Below, piece by piece: positions 1 to 9,274 of a stretch of DNA of 39,361 bases. The notes beneath the pieces are model-generated. The model made no database searches. It worked only from the letters and a program-made list of their open reading frames with translations, and had not been told where the DNA came from. Made by a program: the position numbers and the translations under genes. The stretch lies in contig NZ_QAII01000155.1 of NCBI RefSeq assembly GCF_003060965.1, forward strand, positions 15,246 through 54,606, given 5' to 3'. The first letter of the stretch is position 1, and every line of letters begins with the position of its first letter. Source of the stretch: Caulobacter sp. HMWF025. GTDB taxonomy: Bacteria > Pseudomonadota > Alphaproteobacteria > Caulobacterales > Caulobacteraceae.

Positions 1-299
1 GGGCCACGCGGACCCCGGATCGCATCGACGAGCACTCCCGGCTCGATCGCCCTCCAGGACCGCGAAGGTCGCTGGCCGCGCGCCCTCCCCATCGCCCTGA
101 AGTGAAGTCAGGATACGGCGGGCGGTAAAGGTGCGGACAAGTTTTTATGGGGTTGAAGGATTTCAGTGGGTTAGGCGGAAAAGGACGGGGATTGGCAGGG
201 GGAGATCCGCCCGGCCAGCGAAGGTCCGGCTTACGGACAGGGGGCGACTTCTGCTCCCGCCCCATTGCGGCCGTTCGCTGCGGCAGTACGTTGGGGACC
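1..299. other. Left edge, no supported gene
   Basis: I see no gene that can be defended here. All three forward frames meet a stop within the first 130 bases. A reverse-strand ATG at 90-92 opens a short frame that runs off the left edge, so the start of a leftward gene is possible, but nothing recognisable is encoded in it. The frame of the next gene stays open upstream to about 147, without a good ribosome binding site. Confidence 0.4.
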
Positions 300-668
300 A
301 TGTCCGCAACCAAGAAGAAGCCGCGCGATCTGATTTTCGGCGCTCGTCCGCATGAGCAAGCGCTCTGGCTCGCTCACAAAATGGTCGAAGAAAGCGAAGT
401 GCATTTCGACGGACCAGAGGGCTGGGTGGGCATAACTCTGAAAGCCGACCCGCCAGGAGTCATCGAGCGTGTCTTGGCCGAGCGCACGAACTCGGAGGCC
501 ACACGTGATGACCCAGATTTGTACTTCTGGGGTGAAGGCGACTGTCCGATAGAGCTATTCGAAACCGCGCCAAACGTCGGCAGTCTCCGCGCATTTGTGG
601 AGGGTCCCATCGACGGCGATGACCGGACATGGTGGTCCGTTGGCATATGGCACAGTCGCAAAGCCTAG
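300..668 (+). CDS. Small hypothetical protein, 122 aa
   Basis: I do not recognise this protein. It is soluble-looking, with no signal peptide or membrane segment, a lysine-rich start and a Trp-rich end (WWSVGIWH). The start at ATG 300 follows a GGGGA stretch at a plausible distance; an in-frame ATG at 147 would add 51 residues of Arg/Gly-rich sequence that looks untranslated. Base composition is visibly less GC-rich than in the neighbours, which may mean recent acquisition. It stands alone, followed by about 650 bases of repeats. The size and composition would suit an immunity-type or orphan protein, but nothing in the sequence proves it. Confidence 0.5.
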   Translation: MSATKKKPRDLIFGARPHEQALWLAHKMVEESEVHFDGPEGWVGITLKADPPGVIERVLAERTNSEATRDDPDLYFWGEGDCPIELFETAPNVGSLRAFVEGPIDGDDRTWWSVGIWHSRKA

Positions 669-738
669 GTATGGTTTAGCGGCCAGGCGGCAACGTCCGG
701 TTTCGGGCGGAGGTCTGGTTTCGGCTCGCGGCTCTAGT

Positions 739-919
739 CGGACGCTTGGAAGTTCAGTTTCAAAATCAAAGAAGCCGTCATCCCGCGCTTTATGCGCGGG
801 ACCCATGGTTCGGCTTCCACATGAGAGATCCACGCCGTACCGCATCTGCGGCAGGCAAATGGGTCCCGCGTATAAAGCGCACGATGACGGCTATTGTGTC
901 GTTGCCTCCCCTCCCCCTT
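739..919. repeat. Palindromic intergenic repeat, family A, copy 1
   Basis: The core at 774-891 is a long imperfect inverted repeat. Its left arm runs from GCCGTCATCCCGCGC, and its right arm (ATGGGTCCCGCG to GATGACGGC) mirrors it around a loop of about 50 bases. The same element occurs in opposite orientation at 22008-22193. Similarity between the copies extends beyond the palindrome on both sides (the GGAAGTTC flank and the C-rich flank), so the mobile or duplicated unit is about 180 bases. It encodes nothing convincing. Confidence 0.8.
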
Positions 920-956
920 TCAGACGCTGAGTGGGTCTGCACTGCGCTCTTTTGAA

Positions 957-1087
957 CCGCTCTCCCCGGCGAAAGCCGGGGCCCAGATTCAGCCTGAGCC
1001 CCCGGGGATGATGCGCCTACGCGCCCGGCCGAACGCGATCGGCGTTCGGGGTTCGATCTGGACCCCGGCTTTCGCCGGGGAGAGCGG
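957..1087 (+). repeat. Palindromic intergenic repeat, family B, copy 1
   Basis: A unit of about 130 bases is bounded by perfect inverted ends: CCGCTCTCCCCGGCGAAAG at the left and its complement at the right. The interior carries a conserved GGGGATGATGCGCC block and a GTTCGATCTGGACC block. Three further copies are at 16148-16278 (same orientation) and at 22232-22362 and 34005-34134 (opposite orientation). Its strong hairpin ends suggest a REP/MITE-like element. A lone half-arm (CCGGCTTTCGCCGGGG) lies nearby at about 1227-1242. Confidence 0.85.
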
Positions 1088-1319
1088 AGATGCGGGTCGG
1101 TCCGATGCGCGGGCTCCCACCTCCCCCCAAAAGTCATGTCATCCCGGCCGGACGCCCGCGAGGGCGGGAGCGCCGGACTCCTGCGGCAAGGGCAGTGCGG
1201 TGGCCGCTGGGTCGCGGCTCTTCCCCCGGCTTTCGCCGGGGTACGGCTGGGAAGACAGGATGATTGGGGGCCGCCGGGAATTGGGGTTAGCTGTCGCTTC
1301 CGTTCCCCGCGAGTCGCCC

Positions 1320-2597
1320 ATGCGCCCGTTTCTCACCGCCCTTGCCCTGGCCCTGACGGCGACCACCGCCCAGGCCGCCCCGCCGATCCTGCTGAAGCCC
1401 GCGCGGGTCTGGACGGCCGAGGACGCCGGGCCACCGCATGAGGGCTGGGGCGTGCTGGTGCGCGACAACCGCATCGCCGCCGTCGGGCCGGTCGCGGGCC
1501 TCGACGCCACCGGGGCCGAAGTCATCGAGCTGCCCGGCGCGACCGTGATCCCCGGCCTGATGGACTTGCACAGCCATCTGCTGCTGCACCCCTATAACGA
1601 GGCCTCTTGGGACGACCAGGTCCTGAAGGAAACGCCCGACTACCGGGTGATCCGCGCCACGGTCCAGGCCAGGGCGACGCTGGACGCCGGCTTCACCACC
1701 CTGCGCGAACTGGGCACCGAGGGGGCGGGTACCTCGGACGTGGCGCTCAAGCGCGCCATCGGCGACCGGCTGATCCCTGGGCCGCGCCTGTTTGTCACCA
1801 CCCGGGCTATTGTGGCCACCGGGGCCTATGGCCCGGCGCGGCGTAACTTCAATCCCGACGCCGAGATCCCCCAGGGGGCCCAGGAGGTCAGCGGCATCGA
1901 CGAGGCCGTCCGGGCCGTGCGCGAACAGGCCGCCGCCGGCGCCGACTGGATCAAGATCTATGCCGACTATCGCGTCGGGCCCGACGGCGCGACGCGGGCG
2001 ACCTTCACCCAGGAGGAGCTGAAGGCCATGGTCGAGGTGGCCCATTCGGGCGGCCGTCCGGTGGCCGTCCATGCCGCCAGCGATGAGGGCATGCGCCGAG
2101 CGATCCTGGCCGGGGTCGATACGATCGAGCACGGCTATGGCGGCAGCGAAGCCACCTTCAGGCTGATGGCCGAAAAGGGCGTGGCCTATTTCCCGACCCT
2201 GACGGCCAGCGAGAGCACCTCGACCTATTTCGGTGGCTATGTCGCCGGCAAGACCCCGCCGACCCCGGCCATGCAGGCGGCCGAACGGGCCTTCAGACTG
2301 GCCCTGAAGAGCGGGGTGACGATCGGCATGGGCAGCGACGTCGGGGTCTTCCGCCACGGCGACAATGCCCGCGAACTGGTCTGGATGGTCCGCCTCGGCA
2401 TGAGCCCGTCCCAGGCCCTGCTGGCGGCCACCGCCGTCGATGCCCGGGTGCTGGGCCGGCAGGATGATCTGGGCCGGCTGAAGCCCGGCTTCCTGGCCGA
2501 TATCGTGGCCGTCTCGGGCGACCCGACCCGCGATATCGAGGCCAGCAAGGCCGTCGTTCTGGTGATCAAGGACGGCGTCGTCCACCGCAGGCCGTGA
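1320..2597 (+). CDS. Secreted metal-dependent amidohydrolase
   Basis: A 425-residue member of the amidohydrolase superfamily, close to the Xaa-Pro/Xaa-Arg dipeptidase (imidazolonepropionase-like) branch. Residues 1-20 form a signal peptide ending AQAA, so it should act in the periplasm. The metal site is complete: HSH at 84-86, a candidate carboxylated lysine K212 (WIKIYADY), H251 (VAVHA), H271 (IEHG) and D340 (MGSD). The usual C-terminal motif LGRLKPGFLADIV is present. The family hydrolyses amide bonds; relatives characterised from Caulobacter are dipeptidases, so a peptide substrate is a fair inference but not shown. ATG 1320 is chosen because it begins the signal peptide; a longer upstream frame runs through repeat DNA. 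It converges on the histidine kinase with only 4 bases between the stop codons. Confidence 0.9.
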   Translation: MRPFLTALALALTATTAQAAPPILLKPARVWTAEDAGPPHEGWGVLVRDNRIAAVGPVAGLDATGAEVIELPGATVIPGLMDLHSHLLLHPYNEASWDDQVLKETPDYRVIRATVQARATLDAGFTTLRELGTEGAGTSDVALKRAIGDRLIPGPRLFVTTRAIVATGAYGPARRNFNPDAEIPQGAQEVSGIDEAVRAVREQAAAGADWIKIYADYRVGPDGATRATFTQEELKAMVEVAHSGGRPVAVHAASDEGMRRAILAGVDTIEHGYGGSEATFRLMAEKGVAYFPTLTASESTSTYFGGYVAGKTPPTPAMQAAERAFRLALKSGVTIGMGSDVGVFRHGDNARELVWMVRLGMSPSQALLAATAVDARVLGRQDDLGRLKPGFLADIVAVSGDPTRDIEASKAVVLVIKDGVVHRRP

Positions 2598-2601
2598 AGG
2601 C

Positions 2602-5442
2602 TCAGACCCCGTCAGGCTCTGCAAGCTCGCGTCCCTGGGCGAGCGCAGCCGAGAGGGCCGCGACCAGGCCCAGGGCCGAGACCGGCTTGGCGATCTCGCC
2701 ATCGAACAGGCCGTCGTCCGCCAGGCTGGAGGCATCGGCGGAGAAGGCCAGCATCGGTGTTGACCGGTTCCGGCCCGCGCGCCGGATATGGGCCGCTGCG
2801 GTTCGGCCGTCGACCCGAGGCATGCGCAGGTCCATCAGAATGGCATCGAAGGCTGTCGCGTTCGCCGAGGCGATGGCCTCGTCACCGTCCGCAGCCTCGC
2901 TGAGCTGCAGGTCAAACGGGGTCAGTATGGCCCGCACCAGGGCGCGGTTGGCGCTGTTGTCGTCGACGATCAGGATATGGGCCGCATCGGGAAGCGACAG
3001 TCCCTGGCCTGCTGACGGTTCGGGCGCGTGCCGGGCCGCCACCGCCTCGGCCGAGACCGAGAACCAGAAGCGTGACCCCTGCCCTTCCCGGCTCTCGACG
3101 CCGATCTCGCCGCCCATGGCCTCGACCAGGCCCTTGCAGATCGCCAGACCCAGCCCGGTGCCGCCGTGGCGACGGGTCGCCGCCCCGTCGATCTGGGAGA
3201 ACCGCTGGAAAAGCTGCCCGACCCGCTCGGCCGGCATGCCCGGGCCGGTATCGCTGACCGCCACGGACAGCCTGGAGGCCTCGAGATCATAGGCCAGGAC
3301 CACCTCGACCGAGCCGGCCTCGGTAAACTTCACCGCATTGCCGATCAGGTTCAGCAGGACCTGACGCAGGCGGTCGGGATCAGCCGTCACCTGTGAGGGC
3401 AGCCCCTGCAGACCGGACAGATGCAGCGACAGGCCCTTGTCCACGGCCTGGGCCTCGAAGAGCTCGACCGTTTCGCGCGCCAGGTCCGAAAGCGCCATCG
3501 CGACCGGCTTTATCTCGACCTGTCCCGCTTCAAGCCTGGAGAAATCGAGGATGTCATTGACCGTCGCCATCAGGGCCTTGCCGGCATTGGACACCCTGGC
3601 GACATAGCTGCGGGTCGTCGGGCTGAGCTCGGGCTGATCCTCGACCAGGCGCGAGAAGCCGAGCACGGCGGTCAAGGGGGTCCGCAGCTCGTGGCTCATA
3701 TTGGCCAGGAATTCGGCCTTCACCGCCGCCGCGTCTTCGGCCTCGGCCCGGGCCCGGCGCAGATCACTTTCCAGGGCCTTCTGTTCGGTGATGTCGCGAA
3801 TGATGTCGGTCACGCCCGTCGGCTTGCCGGTATCGGGGTCGAAGACCACCGTCGGACGGGCTTCAAGCCAGACCGTTCCCCCGTCCTTGTGACGGGCCCG
3901 GTAGGCGACACGGATCGGCGTGGACCGGCCCCGGCTTTCAATCTGGGCCGCAACGGCGGCCTGGACTGCGCCGGCGTCTTCAGGATGGATCTCGGCCGCA
4001 AAGCTCCGTCCGAGCAGGTCTTCCGGCGTGTAACCCATCCGCAGCGCAACGGAGGGAGAGATATAGGTCAGGACGCCGTCAATGCGCGTATGGGTCACCA
4101 GGTCGCTGCCGTTCTCGGTCAGGGTCCGGTAGCGCGCTTCGCTCTGCATGATGGCGATCTCGGCCTGCTTCTGCGCCGTGATGTCCATGATCACGCCGAA
4201 GATGGTGACGGGCCGCCCTTCGGCATTGCGCTCGACCCGCATGTTGCCGGCGGCATAGCGCTGCTCACCAGACCGGGTCAGCAGCCGTCCGATATTGTTG
4301 CCGGCCGTGGCCGGTGCCTCCAGCGCCTTGCGAAACCGTATCTTCATGGCCTCGCGGTCGTCAGGATGCACACAGTTCAGGGCCAGGGCCGGAGACAAGG
4401 GCGCGTCGCGCGGCACATCCATGATCACGTACATCTGGTCGGACCAGGTCATGACCTTGGTCGCCAGGTCGAGCCGCCAGTAGCCGACGCCGGCCAGGGT
4501 CGCGGCCATGCCGGCCCAGCGCGTCTGCTCCTGGGCCACGTCGCGCAGCCGCCGCCGCTGGGTATTGATCGTTGCGAGCGGCAGGGCCGAAGCGGCGGTG
4601 ACCAGCAGCACGATCTGCAGGAAGACCACCCGGTCGGTCAGGTCGGTGACCACAAGGCTGATCGGACCCCGGCCCATCGCCGTGAAGGCCATGGCGAGGA
4701 CGGCAATGATGGCAAGGCCGACCACCGCCCCGAGGATCTCGAGTTCCAGAGCGACGAAGGCCAGGATCGGCGGCAGCAGGAAAAGCAGCGGATAGCGGGT
4801 ATTGCTGAAGACCAGGACCGTCGCGGCGACCAGCAGCAGCAGGGCCAGCCAGCCGGTCAGCCGAACCGGCCGCTCGGCCAGCAGATCCCGCGCCCGACTG
4901 ACCGTCAACAGGAAGGGCGTTCCGAGCATCAGGCCAAGACCGTTGGCGAGGGCCCAGGTGGACAGGGTGGTCCAGAGGTCCGTGCCCCGGCTCAAGAACA
5001 GAACCAGGGCGGCGAGGCCTCCGGAGAGCAGCGGCGCGCAAAGGCCGCAGGTTGCGGCGATCCACAGCAGATCGCGCGGCCGGCCCACATCGATGTCGCG
5101 GCCAAGGGCCTTCAACAGAACAAGGGCGCAGAGCAGGTATTCCAGGCTGTTGGCCAGGCTCAGGCTCACAACGATGGCGATCTGGCCACCGGAGTGGAGG
5201 CCGGCCAGCACATTGCCGATCAGGGCAAAGAGCCCGTAGAGCGGCCAGTCGCGGCGCTCTGTCCGCAGCAGAACCGCCAGCACGGCCGCATTCGCCAGCC
5301 AGACCGGGGTGACCTGGTTGTGCTCACGCGGAAGGTCCACGCAGAGATAGGCCAGCACCGCGACAAGGACACCCAGACCCGCCGCCCGCCCGAGGCGGAG
5401 CGCGAGCGACCGGAAATCACGTCGGGACTCGGCGAGGGTCAT
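2602..5442 (-). CDS. MASE1-PAS-PAS hybrid sensor histidine kinase
   Basis: A 946-residue membrane sensor kinase with a fused receiver. Residues 1-300 form a multi-pass MASE1-type sensory domain. Two PAS domains follow (about 320-430 and 435-560, each with a PAC-like end), then a HisKA dimerisation domain with phospho-acceptor H584 in [10 protein letters not shown], and an HATPase_c domain (about 690-805) with N-box NLIGNAVKF and G-boxes DTGPGM and [11 protein letters not shown]-terminal receiver (about 825-940) has phospho-acceptor D871 in LMDLRMP. Such proteins autophosphorylate on His, pass phosphate to their own receiver and usually on to a histidine phosphotransferase. No separate response regulator or phosphotransferase gene is nearby, so it is an orphan here. 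The signal cannot be read from the sequence; MASE1 ligands are generally unknown. Confidence 0.93.
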   Translation of the reverse strand: MTLAESRRDFRSLALRLGRAAGLGVLVAVLAYLCVDLPREHNQVTPVWLANAAVLAVLLRTERRDWPLYGLFALIGNVLAGLHSGGQIAIVVSLSLANSLEYLLCALVLLKALGRDIDVGRPRDLLWIAATCGLCAPLLSGGLAALVLFLSRGTDLWTTLSTWALANGLGLMLGTPFLLTVSRARDLLAERPVRLTGWLALLLLVAATVLVFSNTRYPLLFLLPPILAFVALELEILGAVVGLAIIAVLAMAFTAMGRGPISLVVTDLTDRVVFLQIVLLVTAASALPLATINTQRRRLRDVAQEQTRWAGMAATLAGVGYWRLDLATKVMTWSDQMYVIMDVPRDAPLSPALALNCVHPDDREAMKIRFRKALEAPATAGNNIGRLLTRSGEQRYAAGNMRVERNAEGRPVTIFGVIMDITAQKQAEIAIMQSEARYRTLTENGSDLVTHTRIDGVLTYISPSVALRMGYTPEDLLGRSFAAEIHPEDAGAVQAAVAAQIESRGRSTPIRVAYRARHKDGGTVWLEARPTVVFDPDTGKPTGVTDIIRDITEQKALESDLRRARAEAEDAAAVKAEFLANMSHELRTPLTAVLGFSRLVEDQPELSPTTRSYVARVSNAGKALMATVNDILDFSRLEAGQVEIKPVAMALSDLARETVELFEAQAVDKGLSLHLSGLQGLPSQVTADPDRLRQVLLNLIGNAVKFTEAGSVEVVLAYDLEASRLSVAVSDTGPGMPAERVGQLFQRFSQIDGAATRRHGGTGLGLAICKGLVEAMGGEIGVESREGQGSRFWFSVSAEAVAARHAPEPSAGQGLSLPDAAHILIVDDNSANRALVRAILTPFDLQLSEAADGDEAIASANATAFDAILMDLRMPRVDGRTAAAHIRRAGRNRSTPMLAFSADASSLADDGLFDGEIAKPVSALGLVAALSAALAQGRELAEPDGV

Positions 5443-5510
5443 GAGCGCAGCTTACCCGGGAGGGGTTTAGGATTGCTTGTCCCGCAACCGCGGGCCGTGC
5501 TCCCCTCGCC

Positions 5511-5563
5511 TAGAGCCCTTTCCGACCTGATGGCTTCATCAGGGTCGGGCGAAAAGGGCTCTA
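5511..5563. repeat. Inverted repeat TAGAGCCC family, copy 1
   Basis: A near-perfect 53-base inverted repeat with ends TAGAGCCCTT and AAGGGCTCTA, and inner arms CCGACCtGATG and CATCAGGGTCGG around a 4-base loop. It would fold into a long hairpin. It lies between the kinase start and the upp stop and may act as a transcription barrier; it belongs with the next element as a TAGAGC-ended repeat. Confidence 0.8.
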
Positions 5564-5574
5564 AATCATAAGTT

Positions 5575-5626
5575 TAGAGCATTTTTCGATCCGATAACCG
5601 TTTCACACTTATCGGAAAATGCTCTA
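5575..5626. repeat. Inverted repeat TAGAGCATTTT family, overlapping upp stop
   Basis: A 52-base inverted repeat with ends TAGAGCATTTT and AATGCTCTA and inner arms CCGATAA and TTATCGG. TAGAGC-ended hairpins of this kind are common between genes in alphaproteobacteria. The outermost TAG of the right arm, read on the reverse strand, is the stop codon of upp (5624-5626). The hairpin is therefore also positioned to end or stabilise the upp transcript. Confidence 0.8.
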
Positions 5627-6253
5627 GCGCGTCCCGAACGTCCGGTCGCCGGCGTCGCCGAGGCCCGGCACGATATAGCCGTGATCGTTCAGCTCGGCAT
5701 CGATGGCGGCAGTCCAGATCGGCACGTCCGGATGGGCGGCACTCAGGTTGTCGATGCCGGTCCGGGCCGAAAGCAGGCAGACGAAGCGCAGGTCGGTGAC
5801 GCCCGCCGCCTTCAGGCGACTGATGGCGGCGATCGCCGAATGGCCGGTCGCCAGCATGGGATCCACCACGATCACGAGGCGTCCGGCGATGTCCTGCGGA
5901 GCCTTGAAATAGTATTCGACGGCTTCCAGCGTCTCCGGGTCGCGGTAGAGGCCGACATGGGCCACGCGGGCCGAGGGGACCAGATCCAGCATGCCGTCGG
6001 CCATCCCCAGGCCCGCCCGCAGGATCGGCGCAAAGACCAGCTTCTTGCCGGCGATCTCCCGGGCCGTGGTCGGGGCGACGGGGGTCTCGATCTCGACCTC
6101 CTCCATCGGCAGGTCGCGGGTGACCTCGTAGCAGATCAAGGTCGCCGTCTCGCGCATCAGGGCCCGGAAGGTCCGGGTTGAGGTCGTCTTGTCCCGCATG
6201 CGGGTCAGCTTGTGCTGGACCAGCGGATGGCTGACGACAGTGACGTGGGACAT
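5624..6253 (-). CDS. upp: Uracil phosphoribosyltransferase
   Basis: A 209-residue cytoplasmic enzyme of pyrimidine salvage that converts uracil plus PRPP into UMP and pyrophosphate. Length and sequence fit the family (E. coli Upp is 208 residues). Visible landmarks are the flexible loop [10 protein letters not shown] (101-110), the PRPP-binding stretch [13 protein letters not shown] (128-140), and the C-terminal uracil-binding segment with [18 protein letters not shown] 6253 gives the canonical N-terminus ([16 protein letters not shown]); a longer open frame upstream lacks family similarity. It is flanked on both sides by long inverted repeats and appears to be transcribed alone. A perfect 14-base palindrome lies 18 bases upstream of the start. 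Confidence 0.97.
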   Translation of the reverse strand: MSHVTVVSHPLVQHKLTRMRDKTTSTRTFRALMRETATLICYEVTRDLPMEEVEIETPVAPTTAREIAGKKLVFAPILRAGLGMADGMLDLVPSARVAHVGLYRDPETLEAVEYYFKAPQDIAGRLVIVVDPMLATGHSAIAAISRLKAAGVTDLRFVCLLSARTGIDNLSAAHPDVPIWTAAIDAELNDHGYIVPGLGDAGDRTFGTR

Positions 6254-6271
6254 GACACGGCTCGGCTTGAT

Positions 6272-6285
6272 ACGGGGATCCCCGT
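6272..6285. promoter_or_regulatory. Perfect 14-bp palindrome upstream of upp
   Basis: ACGGGGATCCCCGT is an uninterrupted palindrome 18 bases before the upp ATG. It could be an operator or an mRNA hairpin in the upp leader; it could also be chance in GC-rich DNA. There is no second copy in the neighbourhood. Confidence 0.3.
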
Positions 6286-6290
6286 TCCTA

Positions 6291-6333
6291 GAGGGTTTTC
6301 CGGTCGCTGTGAAACGACGTGCGGAAAACCCTC
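6291..6333. repeat. Inverted repeat between upp and the molybdenum hydroxylase
   Basis: A 43-base inverted repeat, GAGGGTTTTCC paired with GGAAAACCCTC around a loop of 21 bases. It is preceded by TA, so its left end reads TAGAGGG, resembling the TAGAGC-ended repeats downstream of upp. It lies just beyond the stop of the large hydroxylase subunit and could serve as its terminator. Confidence 0.65.
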
Positions 6334-6360
6334 GGGCGTCCTGATCCGGCGGCCGCAGGG

Positions 6361-8544
6361 TCAGGCCAGCTGATCCCCGATCGGCAGGGTTCTGATGCGC
6401 TTGCCAGTGGCGGCGAACAGCGCATTGCACAGGGCCGGCGGGGTCGGCGGATAGGCCGGCTCGCCCAGCCCGGTGGGCGGATGGTCAGACAGCACAAAGG
6501 CCACCTCGACCGGCGGAGCCTCGGCAAAGCGCAGCAGCGGATAGTCGCCGAAATTGCCCTCGACCACGGCCCCGTTCTCCAGGGTGATCTTCTGGCGAAG
6601 CGTACTGCCGATGGCATCCAGCACCGAGCCCTGCACCTGCTGTTCGGCGCCGCTGGGATTGAGGATCTGGCGACCGACATCGACGGCCGCCCAGGCCTTG
6701 TGGACCACGGGTGTCCCGTCGTCGCCCACAGACGCTTCGATGACCACCGCCACATAGCCCAGGTGGCTGAAATGGGCCGCGATGCCCAGACCGGTGCCCT
6801 TGGCAACTGCGCGTCCCCACCCCGCCATCTCGGCGGCGCGGTCCAGCACGCCGCGCATCCGACCGGTGTCGAGATTGTCCCAGCCGCCCGGCTTGCCCAG
6901 CGCCCGGGGCTCACCCAGCAGGCGACGGCGGAAGGCCACAGGGTCCTGACCCGAGGCATGGGCCAGCTCGTCGATGAAGCTCTGGAACACCCAGCCGAAG
7001 GCATTGTTGCCCGGCGCCCGCAGCCAGCCCGTGGGGACCGCCAGAGGCAGGGTGGACACCGTCTGGAGATGGTTGGCCACCGCTCGGGCCGGGAACTGGC
7101 TGGCGTCAACCTCGGCGGCGCGGACGAACTTGTCCCCTTCTCCGAAGCTTACGGCGTGGCTGCGCCAGGCCACCAGCGCCCCCTGGGCATCCAGACCGGC
7201 GGTCAGATTGTGCCAGCCGGCCGGGCGATAGAAATCGTGCCGGGTGTCGTCCTCCCGGCTCCAGATCAGCTGGGTCGGGGCTCCGGCCTGGCGGGCGATC
7301 CAGGCCGCTTCGACCATGTAGTCATTCATCAGCCGCCGACCGAAACCGCCGCCGCTCCGCGTCAGGTGGATCGTGACGTCACCGGGCGCGACGCCCAGGG
7401 TCCGGGCGACCAGGCCGCGGCCCTCCTCGGGATCCTGGGCCGGGGCCCAGATCTCGACCTTGCCGTCCTTCCAGGCCGCCGTGCAGTTCTGCGGCTCAAG
7501 GGTCGCATGGGCCAGGAAGGGGTAATGGTAGGCGGCCTCAACTACCTTGGCCGCTCCGGCCAGGGCTGTCTCGACATTGCCCTCCTGTCGCATGACCCGC
7601 TGAGGGGCCTGACGGGCCAGTTCGGCCGCGCGGGCCGCCATGGCGACAGAGCTCTGGCCGGAGGCGGGATGATCGGTCCAGACGACCTCGAGGGCCTGGC
7701 GACCCTTGCGGGCCGTCCACCAGCTGTCGGCCACCACCGCGACGCCGGGCAACAGGCCGTCCAGCGCGGTGCCGCCTTCGACGACAAAGGCGGCGCGCAC
7801 ACCCTTCACGGCCAGGGCCGGTGCGAGATCGACCCGATCGACCCGCGCCCCAAACACCGGGGCCTTGAGGAAGGTGGCGTACAGCATGCCGGGCAGCCGC
7901 ACGTCGAGGCCATAGAGCGGCTGGCCGGTCACGATCGCCGGATTGTCGGACTGCGGATGGGCCTTGCCGATGATGCGGTAGCGGGCAGGATCCTTCAGCG
8001 TCAGCGCCTGCGGGTCCGGCACGGGCAGCTTGGCCGCCGCCTCAACCAGCTCGCCATAGGCGAGGCGGCGCTTGCCGGCCGGATCGATCACGACTCCGGG
8101 CTCGGTGACGAGGCCGGCGGCCGGGAGGCCCCAGCGCTGCGCGGCCGCCGCGATCAGCAGGGCCCGGGCGACAGCGCCGACCCGGCGGGTCGGCTCCCAC
8201 TCCTGCGGCGTCGACATCGAGCCCCCGGCCCACTGGTCGCCATAGACCGCGTTATCGACCGGGGCCTGTTCGATGCGAACCTGGGCCCAGTCGACGTCGA
8301 GCTCTTCGGCGATCAGCATCGGCAGGGTGGTCTTCATGCCCTGACCGATCTCCGCGCGCTTGGCGGCGATGGTGACTGTTCCATCCCTGGCGATGCGGAC
8401 AAAGGCATTCAGACGCGACGGCGCTGCGGCTTCGGCCGCGCGACCGGCCGCCGGCAGATTGAACGACAGGAGCAGGCCACCGCCGACGGCGGCACTGGTC
8501 TGCAGAAACAGGCGCCGCGAAGGGCTTGCGAGCCGCTTGTCCAT
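6361..8544 (-). CDS. Molybdopterin-binding large subunit of a xanthine dehydrogenase-family hydroxylase (isoquinoline 1-oxidoreductase beta type)
   Basis: A 727-residue catalytic subunit of a two-component molybdenum hydroxylase, similar to isoquinoline 1-oxidoreductase (IorB) and related aldehyde oxidases. The N-terminus [17 protein letters not shown] is a twin-arginine signal (SRRLFLQ), so the folded complex should be exported to the periplasm, with its partner carried along. The molybdopterin-binding segments include [12 protein letters not shown] and QNCTAAW. ATG 8544 is chosen because a clear AGGAGGT lies 8 bases upstream and the Tat signal starts there; the frame is open further upstream but overlaps the partner gene. 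It follows the [2Fe-2S] subunit after 2 bases, so the two are co-transcribed. The natural substrate (N-heterocycle or aldehyde) cannot be read from sequence. Confidence 0.92.
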   Translation of the reverse strand: MDKRLASPSRRLFLQTSAAVGGGLLLSFNLPAAGRAAEAAAPSRLNAFVRIARDGTVTIAAKRAEIGQGMKTTLPMLIAEELDVDWAQVRIEQAPVDNAVYGDQWAGGSMSTPQEWEPTRRVGAVARALLIAAAAQRWGLPAAGLVTEPGVVIDPAGKRRLAYGELVEAAAKLPVPDPQALTLKDPARYRIIGKAHPQSDNPAIVTGQPLYGLDVRLPGMLYATFLKAPVFGARVDRVDLAPALAVKGVRAAFVVEGGTALDGLLPGVAVVADSWWTARKGRQALEVVWTDHPASGQSSVAMAARAAELARQAPQRVMRQEGNVETALAGAAKVVEAAYHYPFLAHATLEPQNCTAAWKDGKVEIWAPAQDPEEGRGLVARTLGVAPGDVTIHLTRSGGGFGRRLMNDYMVEAAWIARQAGAPTQLIWSREDDTRHDFYRPAGWHNLTAGLDAQGALVAWRSHAVSFGEGDKFVRAAEVDASQFPARAVANHLQTVSTLPLAVPTGWLRAPGNNAFGWVFQSFIDELAHASGQDPVAFRRRLLGEPRALGKPGGWDNLDTGRMRGVLDRAAEMAGWGRAVAKGTGLGIAAHFSHLGYVAVVIEASVGDDGTPVVHKAWAAVDVGRQILNPSGAEQQVQGSVLDAIGSTLRQKITLENGAVVEGNFGDYPLLRFAEAPPVEVAFVLSDHPPTGLGEPAYPPTPPALCNALFAATGKRIRTLPIGDQLA

Positions 8545-8546
8545 GC

Positions 8547-9008
8547 TCAGACCTCCTGGCCGGAGGCCGCCTTGATGGCGGACCGGATGCGGTTGTAGGT
8601 GGCGCAGCGGCACAGGTTGCCGTTCATGGCTGCGTCGATATCGGCGTCGGTCGGCCTGGGTTTGGCCGTCAGCAGCGCCGTGGCCGCCATGATCTGGCCG
8701 GCCTGGCAGTAGCCACACTGGGGCACGTCGATGGTTTTCCAGGCCTCCTGCACGCGGGCCCCGACCGGATCGCTGCCGACCCCCTCGATCGTGGTGACCG
8801 CCTTGGTCCCGACCCGCCGCACCGGCGTAACACAGGCCCGCACCGGGACGCCGTCGAGGTGAACCGTACAGGCCCCGCACTGGGCCGCGCCGCAGCCGAA
8901 CTTGGTGCCGACCATGTTCAGCGCGTCGCGCAGCACCCACAGCAGGGGCGTGTCGCCTTCGACCTCGACGTTGCGAGACTGACCGTTGATCGTGAGCGTG
9001 AACGCCAT
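8547..9008 (-). CDS. [2Fe-2S] small subunit of the molybdenum hydroxylase (isoquinoline 1-oxidoreductase alpha type)
   Basis: A 153-residue electron-transfer subunit. The N-terminal plant-type [2Fe-2S] cluster is bound by C39, C44, C47 and C59 (CGAAQCGAC...C). The C-terminal helical [2Fe-2S] domain has C98 and C101 (QCGYCQAG) and C133 and C135 (NLCRCATY). All eight cysteines are present. It has no signal peptide of its own and presumably travels with the Tat-targeted large subunit. ATG 9008 matches the family N-terminus. A third, cytochrome-c subunit often encoded with such enzymes is not found here, so the electron acceptor is unknown. Confidence 0.94.
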   Translation of the reverse strand: MAFTLTINGQSRNVEVEGDTPLLWVLRDALNMVGTKFGCGAAQCGACTVHLDGVPVRACVTPVRRVGTKAVTTIEGVGSDPVGARVQEAWKTIDVPQCGYCQAGQIMAATALLTAKPRPTDADIDAAMNGNLCRCATYNRIRSAIKAASGQEV

Positions 9009-9274
9009 GTCCGACTCCTGCCTTCGCGAATGCCGCCGCACCATGACGCAGACCAGGTCAGGTGACGAGAGGTTCGACGCGCCTTGCCATCGATCCGGGC
9101 CCCGGCGCGCCCGGACGTGACCTCACGGTGACGCTCGGGGCCGGAGGGCCACTTACGCGCGATCTGCACGCGCAACGGTGCGCTTTCGGGTTTAGCGTAG
9201 CGGCTTCAGCCGTCGGCCGATTCTCCGGGAACCCAACAGGAGCGGCCTTCGGGACCTCAGGACCTTTGGAACAC
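9009..9274. promoter_or_regulatory. Divergent promoter region, hydroxylase / Nudix
   Basis: About 266 bases separate the leftward hydroxylase genes from the rightward Nudix gene and must hold both promoters. I could not identify convincing -35/-10 elements or an operator. The Nudix reading frame is open across most of this stretch but does not look like coding sequence. Confidence 0.35.

Noticed and set aside
957-1242. Repeats considered as a CRISPR array
   Set aside because: There are no short, regularly spaced direct repeats with unique spacers, and no cas genes; the elements are palindromic and dispersed.
894-1319. N-terminal extension of the amidohydrolase to 894
   Set aside because: This stretch is repeat DNA, and the signal peptide begins at ATG 1320.
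3421-5571. Long open frame (716 codons) antisense to the histidine kinase
   Set aside because: It mirrors a well-supported gene, has no family features and is rich in Gly, Arg, Gln and His, as expected for a reverse frame in high-GC DNA.
6319-8598. Long open frame (759 codons) antisense to the hydroxylase large subunit
   Set aside because: The reverse strand carries Tat signal, molybdopterin motifs and an operon partner; the forward frame shows none of this.
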